Assembly: GCA_022710245.1 (NCBI GenBank)
Contig: JAKLHH010000368.1
Location: 1 to 7,264, forward strand
Length of the DNA stretch: 7,264 nucleotides
Source of the DNA: Myxococcota bacterium
GTDB lineage: Bacteria; Myxococcota; Polyangia; GCA-2747355; JAKLHH01
Reading direction: 5' to 3'
Position numbers and translations under genes: made by a program. How positions within the stretch are numbered: the stretch's first letter is position 1; each line of letters starts with the position of its first letter. Under the pieces are notes generated by a model. The model was not told the DNA's origin, did not search any database, and was given only the letters and a program-made list of their open reading frames with translations. Shown here piece after piece: positions 1 to 7,264 of this stretch.

Positions 1-3000
1 TCCGCGCGCTCCGCCCCGCCGGGGCGAGCGGCGAGCGCCTCCTCCAGCCGCGAGACCGCCTCTGCCGGCCGACCCTCGGCGAGCCCGCGCTCGCCCGCGA
101 GCTGCTCACTGGCGGCGCGCTGCGCGAGCTCCGGGGGCGGACCACCGCCGTCGCCCTGGATGACCAGGCCGGACGCGCGCGCCACCGCGGCGGGCGCGCC
201 TCTCCGCAGCTCGGCGAGCACGTGCCTGAGGCCGGTCGCGCTGCGAGCCAGCAGCAGCGTGGGCACCCCGGCGGCGTGGACCAGCCGCGCCAGAGCGACC
301 TCCTCCGCGCGGCGCTGGCCGGGCCGGTGATCGAGCGCGGTCAGGACCAGCGCCCGCACCGGGAGCCGGAGGCCCAGCTGGCGCCCCAGGCGGAGGTCGT
401 CGAGCGGCCCGCCGGTCGCGTCGTGCAGCACGATGCGTGCGTCCGCCGGCTCCCCGTCGAAGCGCACCGGGCCGGCGATGATGAGCGCGCCGGCGCCGGC
501 TAGCTCCGCCGCGCCCGCGCGCAGCGCCCCGGCAGGGAGCACCCGGGCGCCGAGGCTGCTCGCCAGGCGTCCCGCGCGCGCGGGTGCGCCGATCACCCGC
601 GGGGCCTCATGGCCGGGCGCCACGCTCGCCGGCCGCGCGTCGAGGAGCTCCCACAGGCTCGCCAGGCGGACGACCTCGGGGCCGCTCACCACCTCTGGTT
701 GCAGCCGCGGGTCCAGCCGGCCGAGGTCCACGTAGAGCCGACGGGCGTCGCCGCCCAGCTGACGCAGCCAGGGCGCGAGCCTCGCGCTGGCCGTGGCCGG
801 ATCGCGGTGCGCGGCCTCGCGGAGCGGTCGCACCTGCCCCGCGAGCCGCAGCGCGCGCAGCGGTTGGTCGCGCGCGATCCCGAGCAGCCAGAGGTCCTCG
901 CCGTCGACGACCGCGCTGATGGCGCGCTCTCCTGGCGCCAGCTCCTCGCGCAGCCTCGTCCGGGGGAAGCGGCCTGCCTCGAGCAGCGCGGCGGCCCGGG
1001 GCGCGTCCCGCCGCAGCAGCGCGAACGCCCGCGCGACCGCGGCGCTGGCCGCGGCCCGCCGCGCCTCCCAGGCGGCGCCGGCGTGGTCTGGCTCGCCGAG
1101 CACCGCCTGCAGGCGGCCGGTCGCCGCCGTCAGCGCCCTCACCTGCGGCAGCCCGGCCCGCGACGCCGGCGGTAGCCGCACGAGAGACTCGACGAACGCC
1201 CGCCGCTCCCGCTCCTCGGCGAAGGCCAGCGCCTCCGCCGCCGCGCCGCGCTCCAGCGCCAGCGCCACCGCGCGGGCGAAGAGGTGCTCGCGAACCTCGG
1301 GAGAGCGAGCGAGGTCCTCCAGCGAGAGCTCGAGCGGCGAGCGCGCCAGGTAGTCGGCGACGGCCGCCTCGGCCGCGGGCAGGTCACGCCGGCGGTAGGC
1401 GAGCTCGACGGCGAGCAGGCTCTCCAGCAGACGCTCGTCCTGCTGCCGCGCGATCAGCGCCGCCGACTCGAGGAGGCGTGTGCTCGGGTGGTCCGCGAGC
1501 AGGGCGCGGGGGGTGAACGCGGTGCTGGCCAGCGCCAGGTTGAACGTGGCCTGCACGTGCCAGCGCAGCCGCTCGCGCGCGCTGAGCGGACGGAAGAGCG
1601 GCGCGTAGGGTCCTTGCCCGGCCGCGGCCGTCGGCTCCCGCGAGGGCGTCCCGGGCAGCGTCTCCTTCACCGCGCGGCGGAGCAGACGGATCGCCTCGGC
1701 GTGCGCGGCGCCGAACGAGAGGGTGGAGGCGAGGCTCGCCTCCGCCGCCGGCGTCGCTCCGCGCGAGGGCGCCGGCCCGCGCGGCTGCAGCTCGAGCGGA
1801 GGATGATCGGCGGTGAGCAGGAGCAGCAGCCCGAGGTCGGTCCAGAGCCCCAGCCGGAGCCGCGCGCCGAGGAGCGGCTGCTCCTCGAAGTCACTCCGCC
1901 GGGAGCGCGCCCGCTCGAGGCGCCACAGTCGGTCTCGCGCCGCCAGCAGCTCCTGCCGGCTCGCTCTGCCCGCGGCGTTCGCCGCCAGCGCCTCCTCGGC
2001 GAGGTTCAGCGCGGCGCCGACCTGGAGGGGGAAGTCCGGTGCGCCGGGGACGAAGGGTCCGCCGTTCTGACGCTGCAGCCCCTCGAGCTCGGGGAGCGTG
2101 CGCTCCAGCGCCTCGCGAAAGGCACCGCGATCTCCCGTGCGGAGCTCGGCCTGCGCCAGACGCGCGCGGAGGACCGCGAGCTCGCGTCTCAGCTCTGGCA
2201 TCTTCCGCGCCGCGAGCGCCGCCTCGCGCAGGCGAATGCGCTCGCGGAGGATCGGCGCCAGCTCACGCCAGAGGCCCTCGTTCTCGTAGATCACCTCGCG
2301 CAGCGCGAGCTGGGCGAAGCGCTCATCGCGCGCGTCGAAGCCGAGGGGCGAGACGCTGGAGCCCGGCCGATCGACGGCGACCGGGATCCAGCTCCCCAGG
2401 CGCAGCGCGCCGTCCCGCTGCAGCGTCCGCTCGGCCTCCTCGAGCTGGGCCAGGGCCTCGCGGGGCTTGCCCTCGAGGATCAGGCTGTAGGCGACCCCGC
2501 GCTCGAGCGCCGCCAGCGTCTGCGTCTGCCCGAGGGCGCGGTAGCCGGCGATCGCCTGGCGGAAGTAGCCGGCGGAGCGCTGGTACTGGCCGCCGATCTG
2601 GTCGGCGAAGGCGAGGCGCGCGAGCACGTCCGCCTCGGTGCGCCGCAGCTTGAGCTCGCGGGCGAGGTCCAGCGCGCGCGTCAGGGCCACGTGCGCCGCG
2701 GCGCCATCTCCCACCGCGATGAAGGCGCGGCCGCAGGCGAGGCGGTGGTAGGCCTCCTGCTGGCCCGACTCGAAGGCGCCCTCCAGCTTGTCCTGCTGGC
2801 GACAGAGCCGGCTCGCCTCCTCCCACCGCCCTCCCTGCGCCACCTGTACGTTGACGAGGTTCAGCAGGAGCTGCGCCTCGGTCTCTGGATCACGGCGCGC
2901 GTCGACGAGGGCGCGCGCGCGGTCGTAGGCGTCCGCGGCGGCCTGCAGGTTCTGCTCGGCGGCCTGGCCGAGGTAGCGAGCGCGCATCTCCTTCACCCAG

Positions 3001-5384
3001 CCTCGCGTGAGCTGCGCGACCGGGGCCCGCGGCCGGAGCGCGGTCACCCGCTCCAGCTCCCGCTCCGCCTCGTCGAGGTCGGCGGCCCGCAGCGGGGTGC
3101 GCAACGTCGCCAGGTAGGCGAGGCCGTAGCGCGCCGCCACGTCGTCCGGGTCCCGCTTCAGCCGCGTCGCGAGCTCCGCGCGCACGACCGGCGCCTCGCC
3201 GCGAGCCGCGCGGAGCGCGATCAGCCCTCGCGTGGCGCGCAGCGAGTCGGGCTGGACCGCCAGCGCCTGCCGGTAGCGTGCCTCCGCGGCCGAGCGATCA
3301 CCTCGACGGCGAGCCCGCCCGGCCTGGGCCAGTGACAGGTCCACGTAGGCCTCACGCGCGCGGGCGTGCTCCTCGGTGCCCGGGCGCAGCGCACGCAGCA
3401 ACCCCTGGTACGCCTCCAGCGCCCGGGTGAGCGCCGCGACCGCCTCGCGCGTGCGCCCCTCGCGCCGGAGCGCCTCTCCCTGGCGCGCGGCCAGCTCGGC
3501 CAGCGCGAAGCGCGCCGAGGGGTCCACGGTCTGGAAGGACGCGGGGACGTCTTGCAGCGCGTGCAGCGCGAGATCCAGCCGGCCCAGCCGTTCGTACTGC
3601 TCCGCGATCCGCTGGCGGCCCGCGGCCAGCAGCACCAGGTCCTGGCGACGCGCGTTGACGAGCCGCTGCCAGCTGCTGAGCCGCTCGCCCACCGGGAGGT
3701 CCTCGAAGAGCGCGAGCAGCGCCGCAGCGGCCTCGCGTGCGCCGGCTCCGCTCTGCCCCTCGAGGACGTTGATCAGGTAGTCGGCGAGCGCCCAGCGCTG
3801 CCCTGCAGAGAGCAGGCGCGCCAGCTTGAGCCGGGCCTCCGCCGCGATCTCACCGGCGGGCGAGCGCTCGAGCAGCGCGCTGTAGGCCGCCAGCGCTTCT
3901 CTGGTCTGCCCCGCCAGACGGAGGAGGTCGGCGCGGCGCAAGGTCCGATAGGCGCGCACGGGCTCCTCGCCCCTCTCTCCCGAGAGGCCCGGCAGCTCCC
4001 GGCCGGCGGCCTGCGCAGCCCCCTCGCGGTCGCCGGCTGCCTCGAGGGTGAGCGCGGTGAGGCACTTCACGTCGATGCCTGCCAGCGAGGGGTAGAGCGG
4101 GCCCCGGCGCCTCGCGAGCTCGCGCAGCGCCTGCCCGGCCTTCTCCGGCTCCCGCAGCTCGAGGAGGAGCCTGCCCGCCAGGAAGAGCGCTCGCTCGGCC
4201 GCCCCGGAGGACGTCAGCGCCGCCGTCCGTCCGAGGACCAGCAGGCGATCCCAGGGGTCGCGCTGCCCGCGCGCGAGCGTCAGCCCCTCGTCGGCGGAGG
4301 CCAGCGGCGGCACCTCCCCGCCGGGTGGGAGCAGCCCGACCTCGAGGGAGCCCGCGCGCTGGCGGGTGAGGACCAGGCCCAGGCGGTGCGCCTGCAAGAA
4401 GATCGCGGTGGCGCGATCGCTGGTCAGCTGCCTGGCGGAGGCGCCCGCGCGCTCGGACCCCACCCCTGCGAGGAGCGGCGCGAGCCGGAGCGCCCAGGCC
4501 GAGGCGATGGCGTCCGGGTTATGCCGACGGAAAGGCGTCCCGCGGTAGAAGCGCGAGAAGATCAGCTCGGCCCCGTCGGGGCTGAAGCAGGGGAACGCGG
4601 CGTCGTAGTCCCCGCCGGTGGCGAGGAAGACGCGCCCGTCGCCGAGGCGCTGCACGGCGATCCGCGCGGCGCCGGCGGCGTCACGCTGGGTGTAGGCGAG
4701 GAGCCTCCCGTCGGCGCTCACCGCGGGGTGGTCCGCGCCCCAGCCGGTGACCGGGGAGCGCCGGCCGCTCTTCAGCTCCAGCCGCTCGATCCGGCTCCGC
4801 TCGGGCGACCCGGCCGCGAAGAAGATGGATCGCCCGTCCGCGGCGAAGACCGGGAAGCCGTCGGCGCTGCGCGAGTCGGTCAGCCGGCGCTCGCTGTCGT
4901 CACCCGTGGCGCGCAGCGCGATGTCGCCCTTCGCGTCCCAGCGCGTGGTGGTGAAGGCGATCCAGCGGCCATCCGGCGACCAAGCCGGCTGCGACTCGCT
5001 TGCCGGGTCGCGCGTGAGGCGGCGCGGGAGCCCGCTCTCCAAGTCGAGGAGCCAGAGGTCGAGGCTGCCGTCCTGATCGCTCGTGTAGACGAGCTGGCGA
5101 CCGTCCGGAGAGATGCGGCCCGCCGCCTCGTTGGCCGTGGTCCGCGCCAGCCACACCGGCGCGATGAGCGAGAGGCCGGCCGGCGGGGGGCGCCGCTCGG
5201 CGAGCCAGCTCTCCCCCGTCGGGCGCGGCGGCTGACAGCCTCCGACCGCGAGCAGCGCGAGCGCCAGGGCGCGGACGCGAGCCGGGCCCCTTCGCCCTTC
5301 ACCGCCGGGCCTCCGGAGGACGCGAGCAGCGCGACGCGCCCCGCACCCGGGAGCGCGGGCGAAGGCGCAAAGCGCCCGGATCAC
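1..5384 (-). CDS. Giant lipoprotein: PD40 propeller, TPR array and degenerate CHAT domain (3' end outside window)
   Basis: This frame stays open from GTG 5384 to the left edge (1,794 codons); I checked every TTA/CTA/TCA on the plus strand and none falls in frame. The N-terminus has an Arg-rich stretch, a hydrophobic ALALALLAV run and lipobox VGGC with Cys50. Five PD40 (TolB-type propeller) motifs follow at about 44-residue spacing: ISPDG 91-95, WSPDG 135-139, FAADG 180-184, VSADG 222-226, FSPDG 267-271. Residues about 395-1000 are TPR-like helical pairs; 1000-1380 are less clear helical sequence. The segment ALAFAEERERRAFVESL (about 1382-1400) is the usual TPR lead-in to CHAT. A CHAT-like fold spans about 1480-1746 and ends LVIQGDG, but Pro1639 and Leu1684 occupy the catalytic His and Cys positions. 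TPR-like sequence resumes at about 1756. A scaffold or sensor anchored in the envelope is inferred; the substrate or partner is unknown. The start codon is uncertain: GTG 5384 overlaps the upstream stop (GTGA) but leaves 49 residues before the lipid Cys. Confidence 0.92.
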   Translation of the reverse strand, partial: MIRALCAFARAPGCGARRAARVLRRPGGEGRRGPARVRALALALLAVGGCQPPRPTGESWLAERRPPPAGLSLIAPVWLARTTANEAAGRISPDGRQLVYTSDQDGSLDLWLLDLESGLPRRLTRDPASESQPAWSPDGRWIAFTTTRWDAKGDIALRATGDDSERRLTDSRSADGFPVFAADGRSIFFAAGSPERSRIERLELKSGRRSPVTGWGADHPAVSADGRLLAYTQRDAAGAARIAVQRLGDGRVFLATGGDYDAAFPCFSPDGAELIFSRFYRGTPFRRHNPDAIASAWALRLAPLLAGVGSERAGASARQLTSDRATAIFLQAHRLGLVLTRQRAGSLEVGLLPPGGEVPPLASADEGLTLARGQRDPWDRLLVLGRTAALTSSGAAERALFLAGRLLLELREPEKAGQALRELARRRGPLYPSLAGIDVKCLTALTLEAAGDREGAAQAAGRELPGLSGERGEEPVRAYRTLRRADLLRLAGQTREALAAYSALLERSPAGEIAAEARLKLARLLSAGQRWALADYLINVLEGQSGAGAREAAAALLALFEDLPVGERLSSWQRLVNARRQDLVLLAAGRQRIAEQYERLGRLDLALHALQDVPASFQTVDPSARFALAELAARQGEALRREGRTREAVAALTRALEAYQGLLRALRPGTEEHARAREAYVDLSLAQAGRARRRGDRSAAEARYRQALAVQPDSLRATRGLIALRAARGEAPVVRAELATRLKRDPDDVAARYGLAYLATLRTPLRAADLDEAERELERVTALRPRAPVAQLTRGWVKEMRARYLGQAAEQNLQAAADAYDRARALVDARRDPETEAQLLLNLVNVQVAQGGRWEEASRLCRQQDKLEGAFESGQQEAYHRLACGRAFIAVGDGAAAHVALTRALDLARELKLRRTEADVLARLAFADQIGGQYQRSAGYFRQAIAGYRALGQTQTLAALERGVAYSLILEGKPREALAQLEEAERTLQRDGALRLGSWIPVAVDRPGSSVSPLGFDARDERFAQLALREVIYENEGLWRELAPILRERIRLREAALAARKMPELRRELAVLRARLAQAELRTGDRGAFREALERTLPELEGLQRQNGGPFVPGAPDFPLQVGAALNLAEEALAANAAGRASRQELLAARDRLWRLERARSRRSDFEEQPLLGARLRLGLWTDLGLLLLLTADHPPLELQPRGPAPSRGATPAAEASLASTLSFGAAHAEAIRLLRRAVKETLPGTPSREPTAAAGQGPYAPLFRPLSARERLRWHVQATFNLALASTAFTPRALLADHPSTRLLESAALIARQQDERLLESLLAVELAYRRRDLPAAEAAVADYLARSPLELSLEDLARSPEVREHLFARAVALALERGAAAEALAFAEERERRAFVESLVRLPPASRAGLPQVRALTAATGRLQAVLGEPDHAGAAWEARRAAASAAVARAFALLRRDAPRAAALLEAGRFPRTRLREELAPGERAISAVVDGEDLWLLGIARDQPLRALRLAGQVRPLREAAHRDPATASARLAPWLRQLGGDARRLYVDLGRLDPRLQPEVVSGPEVVRLASLWELLDARPASVAPGHEAPRVIGAPARAGRLASSLGARVLPAGALRAGAAELAGAGALIIAGPVRFDGEPADARIVLHDATGGPLDDLRLGRQLGLRLPVRALVLTALDHRPGQRRAEEVALARLVHAAGVPTLLLARSATGLRHVLAELRRGAPAAVARASGLVIQGDGGGPPPELAQRAASEQLAGERGLAEGRPAEAVSRLEEALAARPGGAERA
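5300..5314 (-). promoter_or_regulatory. Strong Shine-Dalgarno plus GTG, one base out of frame with the giant lipoprotein
   Basis: Minus-strand GGAGG (5314-5310), a 7-nt spacer CCCGGCG and GTG (5302-5300) make the best ribosome binding site in the 5' region of the giant gene. The frame it opens is not the one that encodes the lipobox and propeller. A single extra base in the G4C3 run just downstream would join this start to the lipoprotein signal peptide. It may therefore be the true start with an indel in this sequence, or a chance motif. Confidence 0.45.
5364..5376 (-). repeat. Small perfect inverted repeat just after the DUF1318 stop
   Basis: GGCGC-AAA-GCGCC on the plus strand forms a 5-bp GC stem with a 3-nt loop, a few bases past the DUF1318 gene stop codon. 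There is no T-tract after it on the minus strand, so it is not a convincing intrinsic terminator. It could stabilise the mRNA or pause translation between the two genes, or be chance in GC-rich DNA. Confidence 0.25.
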
Positions 5385-5947
5385 CGCCGCACCTGCGCCT
5401 GGCGTGCCGGCGTCACCCGCCAGCGCCCATCCGCCTCCTGCACCAGGTCGCCCGGACGTGCGGCCCCGGCGTTGAGGCGATGGAACGCGCGCTGGACGAC
5501 CGCGAGGTCGCGCTCGCCGAGCCGCGGATTGCTGGCGATCACGTGGCGCATGACGAGCATCCGGTCGCGGTTCTCCTCCCGGAGCAGATCCCGGGCCAGC
5601 CGCGCGCGCTCGGGGTCGGCCGGCGCCTTCAGCTCCACCAGCAGGCCGTCGCGACCCTCGCCGAGCACCTGCTCGCGCTTGAGCTCGTCGATGTCGTCGC
5701 GGTTGAACTCGCGATCCATCAGCGCCTGCACCAGCGCCTCCCGCTCTGCCGCCTGCCCGCCGCGCGGGCCCCCGCGCACCGACGACGCCAGCAGCAGCTC
5801 CGGCTCGAGGCGCGGGAAGCTCCCCAGGATCTGGTTCTCCAGCTGGGTCTTGCGGTCCATCACCACCGGTCTAACGGTGATACAGCCCGAGAGCACCAGC
5901 GCGACGGCGCACAGAGAGGCGCTCCGCGATCTCCGCTTCCTCCTCAT
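5381..5947 (-). CDS. DUF1318 (YdbL-like) outer-membrane lipoprotein
   Basis: A 188-residue protein with a textbook lipoprotein signal: basic n-region MRRKRRSRS, hydrophobic ASLCAVALVL, lipobox LSGC, lipid Cys22. Ile at +2 rather than Asp favours the outer membrane. Residues 23-60 contain a TQLENQILG segment, and residues 68-107 a charged helical stretch including REFNRDDIDELK. Residues about 112-178 match the DUF1318/YdbL pattern: EENRDRMLVMRHVIASNP, then RLN near 157-159, then PGDLVQEADGRW at 165-176, comparable to the PGEYVQ...G.W ending of E. coli YdbL. In E. coli, YdbL is a small periplasmic partner of YdbH and the lipoprotein YnbE in envelope phospholipid transport. Here lipoprotein anchor and DUF1318 domain are in one chain. 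The ATG follows a purine-rich GAGGAGGGAGG and lies within the 3' end of the AsmA-like gene. Family assignment is by remembered pattern, not by search. Confidence 0.88.
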   Translation of the reverse strand: MRRKRRSRSASLCAVALVLSGCITVRPVVMDRKTQLENQILGSFPRLEPELLLASSVRGGPRGGQAAEREALVQALMDREFNRDDIDELKREQVLGEGRDGLLVELKAPADPERARLARDLLREENRDRMLVMRHVIASNPRLGERDLAVVQRAFHRLNAGAARPGDLVQEADGRWRVTPARQAQVRR

Positions 5948-7264
5948 CCTCCCTCCTCGCCGCCGGCATGAAGCGGCCCACGTCGACGCCGCTGATCCGC
6001 GCCCGGCTCAGCGCCACGCGCAGGAGCGCTCCCAGCGGCTCGATCGCGCCGAGCTTGATGTCCACGTTGGCCTGGCTGTGGTCGACCCAGATCGCCACGT
6101 CCTCGACTCGCGGGCGGGCCACCCGCGTGTACCACGCCTCGAGGAGCTGCCGGATGCGCTGCGTACCCTGATCGATCCGCTGTGGATCGAGGAAGGTGAG
6201 CAGGAGCACCAGCCCCTCGCGGCTGATCTCCTCCACGTCGACGCGGCCATCGAGCGTCCGCGTGCCCAGCCGGAGGCGGAGGTCGGCCATCGCCGCCATC
6301 GGCGCACGGACCCCCTGCGCGGTGGCCGATGGCACCAGTCGGGCCAGGTCGAGCCCGGTGATCCTCCCGCGCAGGTGTGCCCGCAGATCGAGCGGGGAGA
6401 GGGTGAGCGGCTGCACCTGGGCGGTCCCCACCAGATCGCCGCCGAAGAGCGAGACGTGCAGGTGGTCGACGTTGAAGACCCCGCGCGACATGCTGATGTC
6501 GGCCACCGTGCGACCGACGCGATAGCCGCGCTGGCTGCGGCGCACGCCGCCGCCACGGAGTCGCGTGACCCGCTCCTCGTCGAGCCGGAGCGCGTTGATC
6601 GAGAGGTTCGGGCGATCCGCCGTGTACTGGCGGATGGCGCGGTAGACCAGCGCGCGCTCCGGGCCGAAGATCGACGCGGCCTGGACCAGGGGGCGTACCC
6701 GCAGCGGGCGCAGGTGCACGATCAGGTCCTGCTGGAACGGGAGGTCCGCGTCGAGGCTGTCGAGCGCGAGCCGGCGGGTCGCGGTGACACGGTTTCCATC
6801 CGGGCGCGCCGTGCGGCTCTGCGCGCGCGCGGTCGCCGAGAAGTCTCTTGCCGCCAGTCGCCCGGTCAGGCGGACGCGCTCGCCCTGCTGCCGGCGGACC
6901 TCGGCCTGCAGCAGGAGATGCCCCCGGAGGCGGAGCCCCGGCAGCTCGCGCGGCGCGGGCTGGCCGTGCGGCGCGTCGACGCGGAGCGAGAGCGACAGCG
7001 CGAGGGGTGGCTGCTTTGCCCCTGCCGGCAGCAGCCCGACCACGCCGGTGGCGCGGCCCTGCAGCCCGAGGCCCGGGACGTCGAACGCGCCGCGGCGGAG
7101 GCGAAGCTGGAGGCCCGGTTCCAGCTCGGCGACCAGCGTCGCGCTGCTGCCGGTGCCGGCAGGGTCGAGGAGGCCGCGCACTCGCGCTCGCTGCGCGCGT
7201 GCGTCGATCCGCAGGGCTCCGCCGAGCGACGCGAGGCGGGGGGGCCTGAGGGGGAAGGCGAGGC
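5871..7264 (-). CDS. AsmA/YdbH-like envelope protein, C-terminal part (5' end outside window)
   Basis: The frame is open from the right edge to the TAG at 5873-5871, giving 463 residues. A GTG at 7181 could be mistaken for the start, but in-frame sequence of the same character (LRPPRLASLGGALRIDARAQ) continues upstream to the edge, so the gene is 5'-truncated by the window. The protein is a long run of alternating polar and hydrophobic beta-strand-like segments with no membrane helix, as in the beta-groove of AsmA-like proteins. The segment FNVDHLHVSLFGGDLVGTAQ (about in-window residues 262-282) is the strand-GG-strand signature common near the C-termini of AsmA, YhdP and YdbH proteins. The following DUF1318 lipoprotein supports a YdbH-type identity (in E. 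coli YdbH is an intermembrane phospholipid transporter redundant with TamB and YhdP). The last 25 residues (EEEAE onward, Arg-rich) overlap the next gene and look like a non-conserved tail. The AsmA-like call is fairly secure; YdbH specifically is an inference. Confidence 0.85.
   Translation of the reverse strand, partial: LAFPLRPPRLASLGGALRIDARAQRARVRGLLDPAGTGSSATLVAELEPGLQLRLRRGAFDVPGLGLQGRATGVVGLLPAGAKQPPLALSLSLRVDAPHGQPAPRELPGLRLRGHLLLQAEVRRQQGERVRLTGRLAARDFSATARAQSRTARPDGNRVTATRRLALDSLDADLPFQQDLIVHLRPLRVRPLVQAASIFGPERALVYRAIRQYTADRPNLSINALRLDEERVTRLRGGGVRRSQRGYRVGRTVADISMSRGVFNVDHLHVSLFGGDLVGTAQVQPLTLSPLDLRAHLRGRITGLDLARLVPSATAQGVRAPMAAMADLRLRLGTRTLDGRVDVEEISREGLVLLLTFLDPQRIDQGTQRIRQLLEAWYTRVARPRVEDVAIWVDHSQANVDIKLGAIEPLGALLRVALSRARISGVDVGRFMPAARREDEEEAEIAERLSVRRRAGALGLYHR
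5948..5958 (-). promoter_or_regulatory. Shine-Dalgarno of the DUF1318 lipoprotein gene
   Basis: On the minus strand GAGGAGGGAGG directly abuts ATG 5947, giving an AGGAGG core with a short 4-nt spacer. It supports ATG 5947 as the start, in agreement with the ideal signal peptide that begins there. The site lies inside the coding sequence of the AsmA-like gene. Confidence 0.7.

Noticed and set aside
1790..1860. Possible membrane helix in the giant protein (LGLLLLLT near residue 1185)
   Set aside because: The hydrophobic run is too short and is flanked by charged, amphipathic helix sequence, as expected in a helical-repeat solenoid.
1284..3335. 683-codon plus-strand open frame
   Set aside because: It lies antisense to the TPR region, where the minus frame gives clear repeat and domain sequence. 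Its product is low-complexity Arg/Glu/Gln-rich with no recognisable motif. Long antisense frames are expected in very GC-rich coding DNA.
4880..5302. 140-codon minus frame starting at the strong Shine-Dalgarno
   Set aside because: After the first few codons the product is Arg/Ser-rich shadow sequence, while the neighbouring frame gives lipobox and PD40 repeats. Only its start signal is of interest and is reported separately.
5364..5376. Intrinsic terminator between the DUF1318 gene and the giant gene
   Set aside because: The hairpin has only a 5-bp stem and is not followed by a T-tract in the direction of transcription.
5480..5971. 163-codon plus-strand open frame over the DUF1318 gene
   Set aside because: The opposite strand encodes a lipoprotein with an ideal signal peptide and a recognisable domain; the plus product is His/Leu/Arg-rich without motifs.
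6008..6556. 182-codon minus frame inside the AsmA-like gene
   Set aside because: It is a frame-shifted, Ser/Arg/Trp-rich shadow of the AsmA-like coding sequence, with no motif.
5871..7181. GTG 7181 as the start of the AsmA-like gene
   Set aside because: The frame is open to the window edge with beta-rich sequence of the same character, there is no signal peptide after this GTG, and AsmA-like proteins are usually much longer.

Overview
The window is very GC-rich DNA in which all supported genes lie on the minus strand, head to tail, with almost no intergenic space. Strong GC bias at third codon positions, Arg/Ala/Leu-rich proteins, many lipoproteins and giant TPR/CHAT proteins suggest a Myxococcota-like (deltaproteobacterial) Gram-negative chromosome. 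This is inferred from style only; no rRNA, tRNA or marker gene is present.

Reading in the direction of transcription (right to left): (1) 7264 to 5871 holds the C-terminal 463 residues of an AsmA/YdbH-like protein whose N-terminus lies beyond the right edge. (2) 5947 to 5381 encodes a 188-residue outer-membrane-type lipoprotein ending in a DUF1318 (YdbL-like) domain; its start overlaps gene 1 by 77 nt. (3) From 5384 to the left edge a single frame stays open for 1,794 codons without a stop. It encodes a giant lipoprotein with five TolB-type PD40 propeller repeats, a long TPR solenoid, a CHAT-type peptidase fold that has lost both catalytic residues, and further TPR-like helices. Its stop lies beyond the left edge.

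Genes 1 and 2 resemble the E. coli ydbH-ynbE-ydbL set, whose AsmA-like YdbH helps move phospholipids between the inner and outer membranes. Gene 3 appears translationally coupled to gene 2 through a GTGA overlap, so all three probably form one operon serving the cell envelope. Linking the pseudo-CHAT lipoprotein to envelope lipid transport is inference from gene order.

The points most worth attention are the degenerate CHAT domain on an extracytoplasmic lipoprotein, the unusual propeller-TPR-CHAT architecture, and the start of the giant gene. There, a perfect Shine-Dalgarno and GTG sit one base out of frame with a textbook lipoprotein signal peptide. No mobile elements, CRISPR arrays, RNA genes or convincing terminators were seen, and there is no gene-free stretch over 300 bases.
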